Source: Actinomycetales bacterium (GTDB taxonomy: Bacteria; Actinomycetota; Actinomycetes; Actinomycetales; Beutenbergiaceae). From it: a stretch of 9,405 nt of DNA. A program made the position numbers and the translations under genes. The stretch spans positions 1 through 9,405 of the forward strand of contig JAENWO010000076.1 of the NCBI GenBank assembly GCA_016649925.1. The letters run 5' to 3'. Below are positions 1 to 6,965 of this stretch, one piece after another (position 1 is the first letter of the stretch; each line of letters begins with the position of its first letter). The notes under the pieces were generated by a model that was not told where the DNA came from, did not search any database, and saw only the letters and a list, made by a program, of their open reading frames with translations.

Positions 1-1298
1 GGCAGGGCGAGCACGAGGACGAGCTTCTGGCGGTGCGTCGCCGGCGTCAGACCCGCCGGACCGCCTGGATCGCCGCCGCCGCCGTGGCCGCGCTCGGCTT
101 CAGCACCGGCGGTTACCTGATCGGGGCGGCCCGCTCGGATGACGGACCCCTGCCGGCCATCACGCTCCAGGGTGCCGCGGGCGGTGCCGCGGCGGACCAG
201 GGCGGCGTCGCCGGAACCATGGCAGCCGGTGACACGGCGGAGGGCGCCGCGACCGCGGACCAGCGGATCGGCATGTACTGGCAGCGCGCCCTGTTCACCT
301 CCTCCGGCTTGTCCACCGCGAGCGGGACGGCCGAGGCGTGGGGCTTCGACCCGGCCTCGGTGTACACCGCGGAGACCGCCGCGCGGCTCGCTGCCGCGCT
401 CGGGCTGTCCGGGGACCCGGTCGAGCAGGACGGCACGTGGATGGTCGGTACGTGGGACGGCGGTGGTCCGGTCCTGCAGATCTACGCGGACGGCACGGCC
501 GGCGTGAGCTACTACAACCCGGCGCTCGACCCGTACGGCTGCTTGGTCATGTACGACCAGGGCGAGGGCAGCGGGGAGAACCTGGACGGCTCCTCCTCCT
601 CCTCCTCCTCCTCCTCCTCCTCCTCCTCCTCGACAGATGGCTCCGCCGGCGCAGCCGACCAGGTGGCACCGGTACCGAGCTGCACCGCGGACGACGCGCA
701 GGCGCCCGCCGATGCGCTGGACATCGCGCAGCGGCTCCTCACGGCCCTGGGCGTCTCGCTCGGTGACTTCGAGTGGTCCACGGACACCTCGGACCCGTCG
801 GTGACGCAGGTGACGGGCTCGTCGGTGCGTGGCGGGCAGACGACCGGCGCGGGCTGGGGCGTCGGTGTGGTCTCCGGCGGTGTGTACTCGCTGTGGGGGA
901 CGCTCGCGCCGATGTACTCCCTCGGCCAGTACGACGTCGTCTCCGAGACGGACGCCGTCGAGCGGCTGATGGACCCCCGCTTCGGCTCACAGGGCGGGGT
1001 GATGCCACTGGCGTACGCGGCCGAGAGCGACGTGGCCGTGCAGCCCCGGGACCTGGCACCGGTCGACGAGCCGACGGCGGCCACGCCCACCGTGCCCGCG
1101 CGCGTGGAACCCGGTTCCCCGATCGGGTGGCCGGTCCAGCGGGTGACGATCATGGACGCGCGGCTCGGTCTGGCGCAGTACTACCAGCCCGACGGTTCCA
1201 CGGTGCTGCTGCCCGCGTACGAGCTGCGCGACTCCGACGGCCAGACGTGGTCGGTGGTCGCGGTGGCGGACGCGCAGCTGGACTTCGCCACCCAGTGA
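1..1298 (+). CDS. Membrane-anchored or secreted hypothetical protein with poly-serine tract (5' end probably cut off)
   Basis: I do not recognise a named family. The reading frame is open to the left edge; a GTG at 33 could start it, but no Shine-Dalgarno sits before it and the upstream codons read as plausible protein (acidic, then Leu-Leu-Ala), so the true start probably lies outside. Counting from GTG 33 (421 residues), an Arg-rich stretch at 2-9 is followed by one hydrophobic helix at about 10-32, giving a type II anchor or uncleaved signal with the bulk outside the cell. An Ala/Gly-rich linker follows. Residues 187-200 are 14 consecutive serines. The only two cysteines, C170 and C217, flank that tract and could form a disulfide. 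Two segments, about 115-165 and 225-295, share a layout (Ala/Leu helix ending ALG, then Trp/Gly-rich strands), suggesting a tandem fold. Similar proteins in actinobacteria often follow a sigma factor gene; the neighbour is not visible here. Confidence 0.8.
   Translation, partial: QGEHEDELLAVRRRRQTRRTAWIAAAAVAALGFSTGGYLIGAARSDDGPLPAITLQGAAGGAAADQGGVAGTMAAGDTAEGAATADQRIGMYWQRALFTSSGLSTASGTAEAWGFDPASVYTAETAARLAAALGLSGDPVEQDGTWMVGTWDGGGPVLQIYADGTAGVSYYNPALDPYGCLVMYDQGEGSGENLDGSSSSSSSSSSSSSSTDGSAGAADQVAPVPSCTADDAQAPADALDIAQRLLTALGVSLGDFEWSTDTSDPSVTQVTGSSVRGGQTTGAGWGVGVVSGGVYSLWGTLAPMYSLGQYDVVSETDAVERLMDPRFGSQGGVMPLAYAAESDVAVQPRDLAPVDEPTAATPTVPARVEPGSPIGWPVQRVTIMDARLGLAQYYQPDGSTVLLPAYELRDSDGQTWSVVAVADAQLDFATQ
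591..632 (+). repeat. (TCC)13 trinucleotide microsatellite plus TCG, encoding Ser14
   Basis: Thirteen uninterrupted TCC units run from 591 to 629 and are followed by TCG at 630-632. They lie in frame within the membrane-anchored protein and encode 14 serines. Unit-number changes by slippage would keep the frame, so the tract would vary linker length rather than switch the gene on and off. The other frames of the same tract read as poly-Leu or, on the opposite strand, poly-Glu, and are shadows. Confidence 0.97.
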
Positions 1299-1338
1299 CG
1301 TCTCGCGCGGGTCGGAGGGGCCCACGCGAGCGAACCGC

Positions 1339-1383
1339 GACGCCCCGCCCGGGCTCGGACCACGGTCCACCGGGCGGGGCGTC
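1339..1383. terminator. Strong GC-rich hairpin, probable bidirectional terminator
   Basis: The arms 1339-1352 and 1370-1383 are perfect 14-bp reverse complements, and the 17-base loop holds an inner GGAC/GTCC stem (1357-1360 with 1365-1368). The hairpin lies between the stop of the plus gene (1298) and the stop of the minus gene (1440), where a shared terminator for convergent genes is expected. There is no U-tract on either side, as is common for actinobacterial terminators; termination is inferred from structure and position. Confidence 0.75.
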
Positions 1384-1439
1384 CGGATGACCCCCGGAGC
1401 TTCGCGTGACCGACGGCCCACTCGCGTTGGTGACGGTGC

Positions 1440-1922
1440 TCAGCCGTGGCGGACGACGGACAGCACGAGCCCCACCGGGATGCTGACCGCGAGCAGCACC
1501 ACGAGGAGGCGGTACCCCACCAAAGGGCCCCGGTTGCCCGGCCGAGACGTGGCCACACCGCGCAGGAACAGCACGAGCGCCACCACGAGCGCGAGCCCAC
1601 CGGCGATGACGGCCGACGGCCTGCCCGCCAGGGTCCCGCCGAGGACCCCGATGTTGCCGACGTTCCAGGCGGCGAGCTGCCCGCCGGTGGTCGCGCGCGT
1701 CGGCAGCTCCGCAGCGAGGAGTGCCTGTCCGGCGCCCAGCCCGAGCTGCGCGACGCCGGCGACGAGCACCAGGTAGGCGGCGGTCCACGAGCCGTCGGTG
1801 AAGCCGAACGGTCCGGTCACGGCGGAGACCAGCCCACCGGCGACGATGCAGCCCGAGCCGACGACGACGAAGATCCGCATCGCACCCCAGCGCGCCCGCG
1901 GGCCGTCTTCCGTCATCGCCAC
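1440..1922 (-). CDS. Small four-helix integral membrane protein, function unknown
   Basis: The protein is 160 residues and I do not recognise its family. I chose GTG 1922 as the start because GGAGG (complement of 1931-1935) lies 8 bases before it; ATG 1916, two codons on, is the alternative. After a short charged N-terminus there are about four hydrophobic segments: one beginning at the RIFVVVGSG stretch, one at AAYLVLVAGVAQ, one at the Ala/Leu/Val-rich run ending LVLFLRG, and one at RLLVVLLAVSIPVG. The helices contain many Gly residues, and the protein ends in a short charged tail. No enzyme motif or transporter signature is visible. It is transcribed divergently from the dehydrogenase at 2001 with only 78 bases between starts, so the two may share a control region, but nothing ties their functions together. 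It runs convergently into the hairpin at 1339-1383. Confidence 0.8.
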   Translation of the reverse strand: MAMTEDGPRARWGAMRIFVVVGSGCIVAGGLVSAVTGPFGFTDGSWTAAYLVLVAGVAQLGLGAGQALLAAELPTRATTGGQLAAWNVGNIGVLGGTLAGRPSAVIAGGLALVVALVLFLRGVATSRPGNRGPLVGYRLLVVLLAVSIPVGLVLSVVRHG

Positions 1923-2000
1923 GGGCCCATCCTCCACCCGCGCGCACACGGCCGCATGGACGGGCGCCCACCCGCCGCCGCGACGTGGGAAACTGCTCGG
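1923..2000. promoter_or_regulatory. Divergent intergenic region carrying both start regions
   Basis: This 78-base gap separates two divergent genes and so should hold both promoters. The minus gene has a clear ribosome binding site (CCTCC at 1931-1935, read as GGAGG). The plus gene has only a weak GGGA at 1987-1990, ten bases before GTG 2001. The gap contains no TA dinucleotide, so no TANNNT -10 element can be proposed on the plus strand, and I find no convincing operator. Confidence 0.4.
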
Positions 2001-3227
2001 GTGTCGAGCGTGAGCACGGAGCATCCCGAGACGGCCACCCCGCGCGCGGACCTGGTCGCCGACCTGCGCCGCGCCATGACGGGCGGGGTCGACGACTCCT
2101 CGCGCCGACGCGCCGAGTACTCCACGGACGCCTCGAACTACCGCGTGGTGCCCGACGTCGTCGTCTTCCCCCGGGACACCGACGACGCCCTCGCTGCCCT
2201 CGCGACGGCCCGCGAGCACGGAGCCCCGATCACCGCGCGCGGCGGCGGAACCTCGGTGGCGGGTAACGCCGTCGGACCCGGCGTGGTGATCGACTTCTCC
2301 CGGCACCTGAACCGGATCCTCGAGATCGACCCGAGCTCGCGCACCGCCCGGGTGGAGCCCGGAGTCATCATGTCCGCGCTGCAGGCCCGCGCCCGCCCGC
2401 ACGGTCTGCGTTTCGGCCCGGACCCGTCCACGCAGGCCCGGGCCACGCTCGCCGGGATGATCGGCAACAACGCCTGCGGGCCGCACGCCGTCGCCTACGG
2501 GCGCACCGCTGACAACACGGTCGCCCTCGACGTGGTGGACGGCACGGGACGGCGGTTCACGGCCCGAGCGGGCGCGGGGGCGCTGGACGTCGTTCCCGGC
2601 CTGGACGCGCTGGCCCGCCGGCACCTCGCGCTCATCCGCACCGAGTTCGCTCGCTTCGCCCGCCAGGTGTCCGGCTACTCCCTCGAGCACCTGGCGCCGG
2701 AGCACGGCACGGACCTGGCGAAGTTCCTCGTCGGGACCGAGGGCACCCTCGTGACCGTGCTCGAGGCGACCGTCGCCCTCGTCCCCATCGCCTCGTCACC
2801 CGTGCTGCTGGCCCTCGGCTACCCGGACATGCCGTCGGCGGCCGACGCCGTCCCCGCCCTCCTCGCCCACCACCCGCTCGCGATCGAGGGCCTGGACGCG
2901 AGGCTGCTCGACGTCGTCCGCCGGCACAAGGGTGACGCCGCCGTACCCGAGCTGCCGCCCGGCGCGGGCTGGCTGCTCGTGGAGGTGGGCGGCGACAGCG
3001 ACGAGCACGCCCTGGAGCGGGCCCGCGCCATCGCGGCCGACGCGGGCACTCCGCCGTGCGAAACGTGCCCGCCGGCGCCGAGGCGGCGGCGATGTGGCAG
3101 ATCCGGGCGGACGGCGCCGGACTGGCCGGGCGCACCCCCGATGGGTTCCAGGCGTGGCCGGGTTGGGAGGACGCGGCCGTCCCGCCCGAGCGGCTCGGCA
3201 CCTACCTGCGCGAGTTCGAGGCGCTGA
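2001..3227 (+). CDS. N-terminal fragment: FAD-binding (PCMH/FAD_binding_4) half of the split dehydrogenase
   Basis: From GTG 2001, this frame carries the FAD domain: a substrate-side N-terminus with an SRRRAEYSTDASNY stretch at about residues 33-46, the pyrophosphate-binding GGGTS at 81-85, the GPDPST segment near 137, GNNACGP near 154, and GYSLEHL near 224 with the following VGTEGT. The FAD-oxidase C-terminal domain then begins. Recognisable sequence stops at about residue 350 (base 3050); the remaining codons to the stop at 3227 read as a Pro/Arg/Cys-rich out-of-frame tail with no family resemblance. If the frameshift is real, the product would lack the histidine site and all Fe-S clusters and should not work as a dehydrogenase. 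Confidence 0.8.
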   Translation: MSSVSTEHPETATPRADLVADLRRAMTGGVDDSSRRRAEYSTDASNYRVVPDVVVFPRDTDDALAALATAREHGAPITARGGGTSVAGNAVGPGVVIDFSRHLNRILEIDPSSRTARVEPGVIMSALQARARPHGLRFGPDPSTQARATLAGMIGNNACGPHAVAYGRTADNTVALDVVDGTGRRFTARAGAGALDVVPGLDALARRHLALIRTEFARFARQVSGYSLEHLAPEHGTDLAKFLVGTEGTLVTVLEATVALVPIASSPVLLALGYPDMPSAADAVPALLAHHPLAIEGLDARLLDVVRRHKGDAAVPELPPGAGWLLVEVGGDSDEHALERARAIAADAGTPPCETCPPAPRRRRCGRSGRTAPDWPGAPPMGSRRGRVGRTRPSRPSGSAPTCASSRR

Positions 3228-4918
3228 TGGCCTCCTACGGCGTGGATGGCCTCCCCTACGGTCACTTCGGGGACGGCTGCATCCACGTGCGCATCGACTT
3301 CCCGCTCGCGGCGCAGGGCGGTGCGGCCGTCTTCAAGCGCTTCATGCACGACGCCGCGAGCCTGGTCGCCTCGCACGGCGGCTCGCTCTCGGGCGAACAT
3401 GGTGACGGGCGGGCCCGTAGCGAGCTGCTCCCGCTGATGTACTCGGCCGAGGCGATCGCCGCGTTCGAGGCGGTCAAGGACCTCTTCGACCCGGCGGACC
3501 TGCTCAACCCGGGCGTGGTGGTGCGCCCCCGCCCGATGGACGCCGACCTGCGCCGCCCGCAAGCCTCACCCCTGCCACTGCTGCGCGGGTCCGGTTTCTC
3601 GTTCGCGCACGACGGCGGGGACTTCACCGCCGCGGTGCACCGGTGCGTCGGCGTGGGCAAGTGTCGGGCGGACCTGACCTCATCGGGTTCGTTCATGTGT
3701 CCGTCCTACCTCGCCACCCGGGACGAGAAGGACTCCACCCGGGGCCGCGCACGGGTGCTGCAGGAGATGGCCAACGGCTCACTCGTCTCCGGCTGGGACG
3801 CGCCCGAGGTGCACGAGTCGCTCGACCTGTGCCTGTCCTGCAAGGCCTGCTCCACGGACTGTCCCGCCGGCGTGGACATGGCCCAGTACAAGTCCGAGGT
3901 GCTGCACCGCACCTACCGGGGCAAGCTCCGGCCCGTCAGCCACTACGCCCTCGGCTGGCTGCCGCGCTGGGGCCGGGCGGTCACCGCGGTTCCCGCGGTC
4001 GCCGGACTCGTCAACGTCGTGCTGGGCGTGCGCCCGGTCGCGAAGCTCGTCCTGTGGGCCGGGGGCATGGATACCCGGCGGAAGATGGTCCGCTTCGCTG
4101 ACGAGCCGTTCTCCCGCTGGTGGCGCAGGCGGGTGAAGCGGAACGGGACGTCGGGCCCGACGCAGGCTCCGCCGTCGGGCCTTGCGGGAGGGCACGCGGG
4201 CACGCGGGAGGTGGTGCTGTGGGTGGACTCGTTCTCCCAGAGCCTCGACGGCGCCGGCGCGAGGGCCGTGGTGGACGTGCTCGAGCAGGCCGGGTACACC
4301 GTGCGGGTTCCGGAGGCCCGTGCGTGCTGCGGGCTGACCTGGATCACCACCGGGCAGCTGGACGGCGCCCGGGCGCGGCTGCGCCAGACGATGGACACCC
4401 TCGCGCCGTACGTCGAGGCCGGGCTGCCGATCGTCGGCATCGAGCCGTCCTGCACCGCGGTGCTGCGCTCCGACCTGCCCGAGCTCTTCCCCGACGATCC
4501 GCGCGCCGCGGCGCTCGCGGGCGGGGTGCTCACGCTCGCCGAGCTGCTCACCTCTCCCGACCCGGTGGGCCCGGGGGACTGGCAGCCGCCGTCGCTGCAC
4601 GGCCGCGAGGTCATCGCCCAGCCGCACTGCCACCAGCACGCCGTGATGGGGTACGACGCGGACCTGGCGCTGCTGACGAAGGCCGGTGCGAACGTGCGCA
4701 CGCTCGGCGGCTGCTGCGGCCTGGCCGGGAACTTCGGGATGGAGAAGGGTCATTACGACGTCTCGGTCGCCGTCGCGGAGCACTCCCTGCTCCCGGCGCT
4801 GCGGGAGGCCCCCGAGGGCGCCGTCTACCTGGCGGACGGGTTCTCCTGCCGCACCCAGGCGGAGCAGCTCGCCGGCGTGCGCGGCGTCCACCTCGCGGAG
4901 CTGCTGCGCCGGCCCTGA
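3056..4918 (+). CDS. C-terminal fragment: FAD-oxidase C-terminal, Fe-S and CCG domains of the split dehydrogenase
   Basis: This frame is open from 2936 and continues the family sequence exactly where the upstream frame loses it. GTG 3056 is only its first possible start, with no ribosome binding site, so it is unlikely to be an independent gene. Numbering the joined protein, H422 and H429 lie in the GHFGDGCIHVR motif and EHGDGRARS follows near 466, both typical of the FAD-oxidase C-terminal domain. The first Fe-S motif uses C549, C555 and C567 (CX5C then CP). The second is a classic CX2CX2CX3CP with C611, C614, C617 and C621. Two cysteine-rich CCG domains follow, with Cys pairs 776/777 and 905/906 and an HCHQH site around C877. 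This arrangement matches GlcF-like electron-transfer modules fused to GlcD-like flavoprotein. Confidence 0.85.
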   Translation: MRNVPAGAEAAAMWQIRADGAGLAGRTPDGFQAWPGWEDAAVPPERLGTYLREFEALMASYGVDGLPYGHFGDGCIHVRIDFPLAAQGGAAVFKRFMHDAASLVASHGGSLSGEHGDGRARSELLPLMYSAEAIAAFEAVKDLFDPADLLNPGVVVRPRPMDADLRRPQASPLPLLRGSGFSFAHDGGDFTAAVHRCVGVGKCRADLTSSGSFMCPSYLATRDEKDSTRGRARVLQEMANGSLVSGWDAPEVHESLDLCLSCKACSTDCPAGVDMAQYKSEVLHRTYRGKLRPVSHYALGWLPRWGRAVTAVPAVAGLVNVVLGVRPVAKLVLWAGGMDTRRKMVRFADEPFSRWWRRRVKRNGTSGPTQAPPSGLAGGHAGTREVVLWVDSFSQSLDGAGARAVVDVLEQAGYTVRVPEARACCGLTWITTGQLDGARARLRQTMDTLAPYVEAGLPIVGIEPSCTAVLRSDLPELFPDDPRAAALAGGVLTLAELLTSPDPVGPGDWQPPSLHGREVIAQPHCHQHAVMGYDADLALLTKAGANVRTLGGCCGLAGNFGMEKGHYDVSVAVAEHSLLPALREAPEGAVYLADGFSCRTQAEQLAGVRGVHLAELLRRP

Positions 4919-4984
4919 AGAGGCGGCTCGGTTCCGTGGGAGGATGGGGGCACGCACCCAACTCGGTCAGAAGTGATGCCTGCT

Positions 4985-5956
4985 ATGCCGTCTTTCGCGT
5001 TCGACTCCGGACACCTCGTGCCTGCCTCTTTCGGACGCCCGGCGGAGGGAAGTCTGGCGCCGGAGGTCGTCGCGGCGCTGCGGGAGTACCTCCTCGACGT
5101 CATCGAGGTGGACCTGTTCCCGGTCGCCTGGAGCCAGGGACCGGACCCGATCCTGACCGCGATGGACCGCGGCGGCCGGGTAGTCACCGCCGTCGTCACG
5201 CAGCGGCTCGACTCAGCCGCCCTCGTCCGGGCGCTGGCCGCTGCCGGCGAGACGGCCGCGACCGGGTGGCTCACGATCGCAGGCCGCTACCGCAATGGCG
5301 TACCCGGGTTCCGCCGGGACTGGAACGCCTTCCGAGAGTCGCGTCCCGTCGGCGCGCAGCCCGGGCCTGACCTCCATATCGTCACCGGAGAAGTCTCCGA
5401 CGACGTCCGCGACGCCCTGCGCGTGCTGCCCGACGTGCGGGTCCTCGCCGTCGACGTCCGGGAGGGTGGCGCCGGACGGCAGTTCCTCGACGTCGAGCAG
5501 ATGCGCCCCGAGCGCTCGCGCGTGCGGGTGCTCGATGCGGGCGTGCAGGTGCTCGATGTGGTGGCTCCCGAGCTGGGCCGGGCCGCGCGCCCCGCCGCGG
5601 AGGAGTGCCTGCGCGCGGTGGCCGAGCTCGTGGAGGCACCCGTGCCGATCGTCCTGCGCGAGGACCGCGACTCAGGCGAGGACGACGGCGTCCACCGGGC
5701 CACCCTGCAGGCCGACGGCGTCGTGGTGCTCGCCGACGGCAGCGAGCACGGCGAGCTCTCTTCCGCCACCACCGACGTGCTCGGCCGCGAGCACCCCGAC
5801 GCCTGGTCGGCGTGGGCGTTCGCCGACGGCGGACTCCCCCTCGCCGACGCGCTCGCCGAGTCGGCCCGTGCTGATCGCCAGGTTCGCTCCCATCCGCACG
5901 CGCGCCGGGCGGCCGAGCCAGGTAGGCACCGGCGGCGGCGCGAAGCCATCAGCTGA
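4985..5956 (+). CDS. Hypothetical soluble protein, possibly a degenerate nuclease-like fold
   Basis: I cannot name the family. I place the start at ATG 4985 (323 residues) because MPSFAFDSGHLVPA looks like a natural N-terminus; GTG 4973 and ATG 4976 are in-frame alternatives and no strong ribosome binding site decides. No signal peptide or membrane helix is visible. Residues of roughly 55-170 read like the core of a NucS/DUF91-style PD-(D/E)XK domain: a strand with AMDRGGRVVTAVV, a helix LDSAALVRALA, an FRESRP segment, then strand LHIVTGEV, helix and strand VRVLAVDV. The E-x-K catalytic pair expected after the Asp is absent, so any such fold would be inactive; this is inference from pattern. 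The last 30 residues are Arg/His-rich and unlike the rest, so the C-terminus may be shifted. It lies 66 bases after the dehydrogenase and could be co-transcribed. Confidence 0.75.
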   Translation: MPSFAFDSGHLVPASFGRPAEGSLAPEVVAALREYLLDVIEVDLFPVAWSQGPDPILTAMDRGGRVVTAVVTQRLDSAALVRALAAAGETAATGWLTIAGRYRNGVPGFRRDWNAFRESRPVGAQPGPDLHIVTGEVSDDVRDALRVLPDVRVLAVDVREGGAGRQFLDVEQMRPERSRVRVLDAGVQVLDVVAPELGRAARPAAEECLRAVAELVEAPVPIVLREDRDSGEDDGVHRATLQADGVVVLADGSEHGELSSATTDVLGREHPDAWSAWAFADGGLPLADALAESARADRQVRSHPHARRAAEPGRHRRRREAIS

Positions 5957-6164
5957 CCGAGCGTGCGAGCCGGGGCTGATGCGCAGCGCCGTCGTCGTCC
6001 GGCTCGAGCACGACAATGCCGCGTCGATACCGGGCCCGAGCACGTCCGGGCCCCAGCGCCCGACGGGCGGGGGATCGGGGAACGGCACCGCGGGTGTGGG
6101 GCGGGAGACCGGACTCGACGGCGGACATGCGGCTGCCGAGCGCGGGCAGGCGCAGCCTGGGCAT
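5949..6164 (-). CDS. Doubtful small ORF (71 residues)
   Basis: ATG 6164 begins three bases after the stop of the minus-strand mycothiol-type enzyme gene, and the frame closes with TGA at 5949, overlapping the end of the convergent plus gene by eight bases. Third positions are GC-rich and the Arg/Pro-rich sequence ends in a more ordinary segment (RRGIVVLEPDDDG). No domain or ribosome binding site supports it, and a hairpin cuts through it at 6032-6053. It could equally be non-coding sequence. Confidence 0.2.
   Translation of the reverse strand: MPRLRLPALGSRMSAVESGLPPHTRGAVPRSPARRALGPGRARARYRRGIVVLEPDDDGAAHQPRLARSVS
6032..6053. terminator. GC-rich hairpin between convergent genes, possible terminator
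   Basis: GGGCCCG at 6032-6038 and CGGGCCC at 6047-6053 form a perfect 7-bp stem around an 8-base loop. It lies in the 211-base gap between the plus gene ending at 5956 and the minus gene ending at 6168, the expected place for a terminator serving both. There is no U-tract. Confidence 0.45.
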
Positions 6165-6167
6165 TGC

Positions 6168-6872
6168 TTAGAGCAGGGGCAGCAGGCCGGACAGGTCCGG
6201 GGTGCCGTCGGACAGGGAGCCGGGCCGCAGGGCGGTGCGGGCCACGCCCTCCGCCCAGTCCAGCCGACCTGAGGCGAGCTTGACCCAGGCGGTCTCGTCG
6301 CCGATCACCACGTCGGCCCCGCTGCGCCGGCGCAGCACGTCCAGGAGCGCCTCGGCCACCAGCGTCCTCGCCGTCGGGTCCACCGGCACCGGCAACGGCA
6401 GCTCCCGCGCGAGGTCGTAGGCGTGGACGACGAGCTCGATGAGGCGCGTCATCGCGAAGTCCCGCAACAGGATGGGGCCGCGCCGGGCGAGGACGACCGC
6501 GTCCTCACCCGCGCTGCTCAGCTCGTCGAGGCGGGCGAACGCCTTCTCGGCGAGCTCGTCGAGGGCACCGAGCGGGTCGCCGGCGATCGTGCGCGCGAGC
6601 TCCTTGGTCACGGTGGACATGCGGTCCGCCGTCGGTGCGTACCCACCGAGGTACTCACCGAGCGTGATCGGTTCGGTGTCGGCGGGCTGCGGCTCGCACG
6701 CCTTGAGCGCGTCCAGCGAGCGCCCGAGGTGGGCCACCAGGTCCGCGACGCTCCACCCCGGTAGTGAGCTGGGCGCGTCGGAGAGGTCGTCGGGAAGCTC
6801 GTCGAGCCACGCCCGCAGGAGCTCCCACTGCTCGTGCAGGTCCTTCGTGACGAGAGCCAGCGGGGCAACCAT
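6168..6872 (-). CDS. Mycothiol-dependent maleylpyruvate-isomerase-family (DinB/MDMPI-type) metalloenzyme
   Basis: The 234-residue protein has the size and layout of the MDMPI_N family of DinB-like four-helix bundle enzymes, which in actinobacteria use mycothiol as cofactor for isomerase, S-transferase or detoxification reactions. The conserved GWSVADLVAHLG segment (39-50) supplies H48, and IELVVHAYDLA (145-155) supplies E146 and H150, completing the His-Glu-His metal site. A C-terminal domain follows from about 165, with the GRLDW stretch common in this group. The ATG at 6872 is used because the frame has no better start nearby; GGAG lies only two bases before it, which is tight. No signal peptide, so it should be cytoplasmic. 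The substrate cannot be assigned, and its neighbours give no hint of an aromatic degradation pathway that would make it a true maleylpyruvate isomerase. Confidence 0.88.
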   Translation of the reverse strand: MVAPLALVTKDLHEQWELLRAWLDELPDDLSDAPSSLPGWSVADLVAHLGRSLDALKACEPQPADTEPITLGEYLGGYAPTADRMSTVTKELARTIAGDPLGALDELAEKAFARLDELSSAGEDAVVLARRGPILLRDFAMTRLIELVVHAYDLARELPLPVPVDPTARTLVAEALLDVLRRRSGADVVIGDETAWVKLASGRLDWAEGVARTALRPGSLSDGTPDLSGLLPLL

Positions 6873-6965
6873 GGCTCCATGATGGACCACCGCCCGCCGT
6901 GCCGCGCAGTCGACTAGCGTCGAGGCACGACGCCCGGTGGTCGGGTGCCGCGAGGAGGGTGGACG
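6873..6965. promoter_or_regulatory. Divergent promoter region with inverted repeat and clear plus-strand ribosome binding site
   Basis: This 93-base gap lies between the divergent mycothiol-type enzyme and the Gfo/Idh oxidoreductase. TCGAC at 6910-6914 and GTCGA at 6919-6923 form a short inverted repeat with a 4-base centre, which could be an operator. TAGCGT at 6915-6920 fits a TANNNT -10 for the plus gene, without a convincing -35. GGAGG at 6954-6958 sits seven bases before ATG 6966 and fixes that start. The operator and -10 assignments are tentative. Confidence 0.4.

Larger units (their letters stand above)
2001..4918 (+). pseudogene. FAD-binding and Fe-S-binding oxidoreductase (D-lactate / D-2-hydroxyacid dehydrogenase class), broken by a frameshift
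   Basis: Two adjacent frames together give one complete protein: a FAD-linked oxidase half (frame of 2001) and its continuation with Fe-S and CCG domains (frame of 3056). Restoring one base near 3050-3056 gives about 972 residues, the usual size for single-chain FAD plus Fe-S dehydrogenases such as the Fe-S D-lactate dehydrogenase of Shewanella (Dld-II) and E. coli YdiJ. The reaction expected for the family is oxidation of D-lactate or a related D-2-hydroxyacid on FAD, with electrons passed through Fe-S clusters to the respiratory chain at the inner face of the membrane. All key motifs are intact on both sides of the break, so the lesion is either very recent or a sequencing error. Substrate cannot be told from sequence. 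GTG 2001 is the likely start; GTG 2010, in frame, is an alternative. Confidence 0.85.

Noticed and set aside
512..1153. Minus-strand ORF with a poly-Glu run and plus-strand ORF at 338 with a poly-Leu run
   Set aside because: Both are other-frame readings of the TCC repeat inside the real plus-strand gene; their composition is Arg/Pro-rich and they have no ribosome binding site.
1446..2000. Plus-strand extension upstream of the dehydrogenase start
   Set aside because: The His/Glu/Arg-rich sequence is the antisense of the four-helix membrane protein; family-like sequence starts only after GTG 2001.
3040..3060. Programmed ribosomal frameshifting in the dehydrogenase
   Set aside because: There is no slippery heptamer or homopolymer at the switch point and no obvious downstream stimulatory structure; a lost base explains it more simply.
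3779..4957. Long minus-strand ORF of 392 residues opposite the Fe-S half
   Set aside because: It is an antisense shadow of a high-GC gene with His/Arg/Val-rich composition; the plus frame has unmistakable Fe-S motifs.
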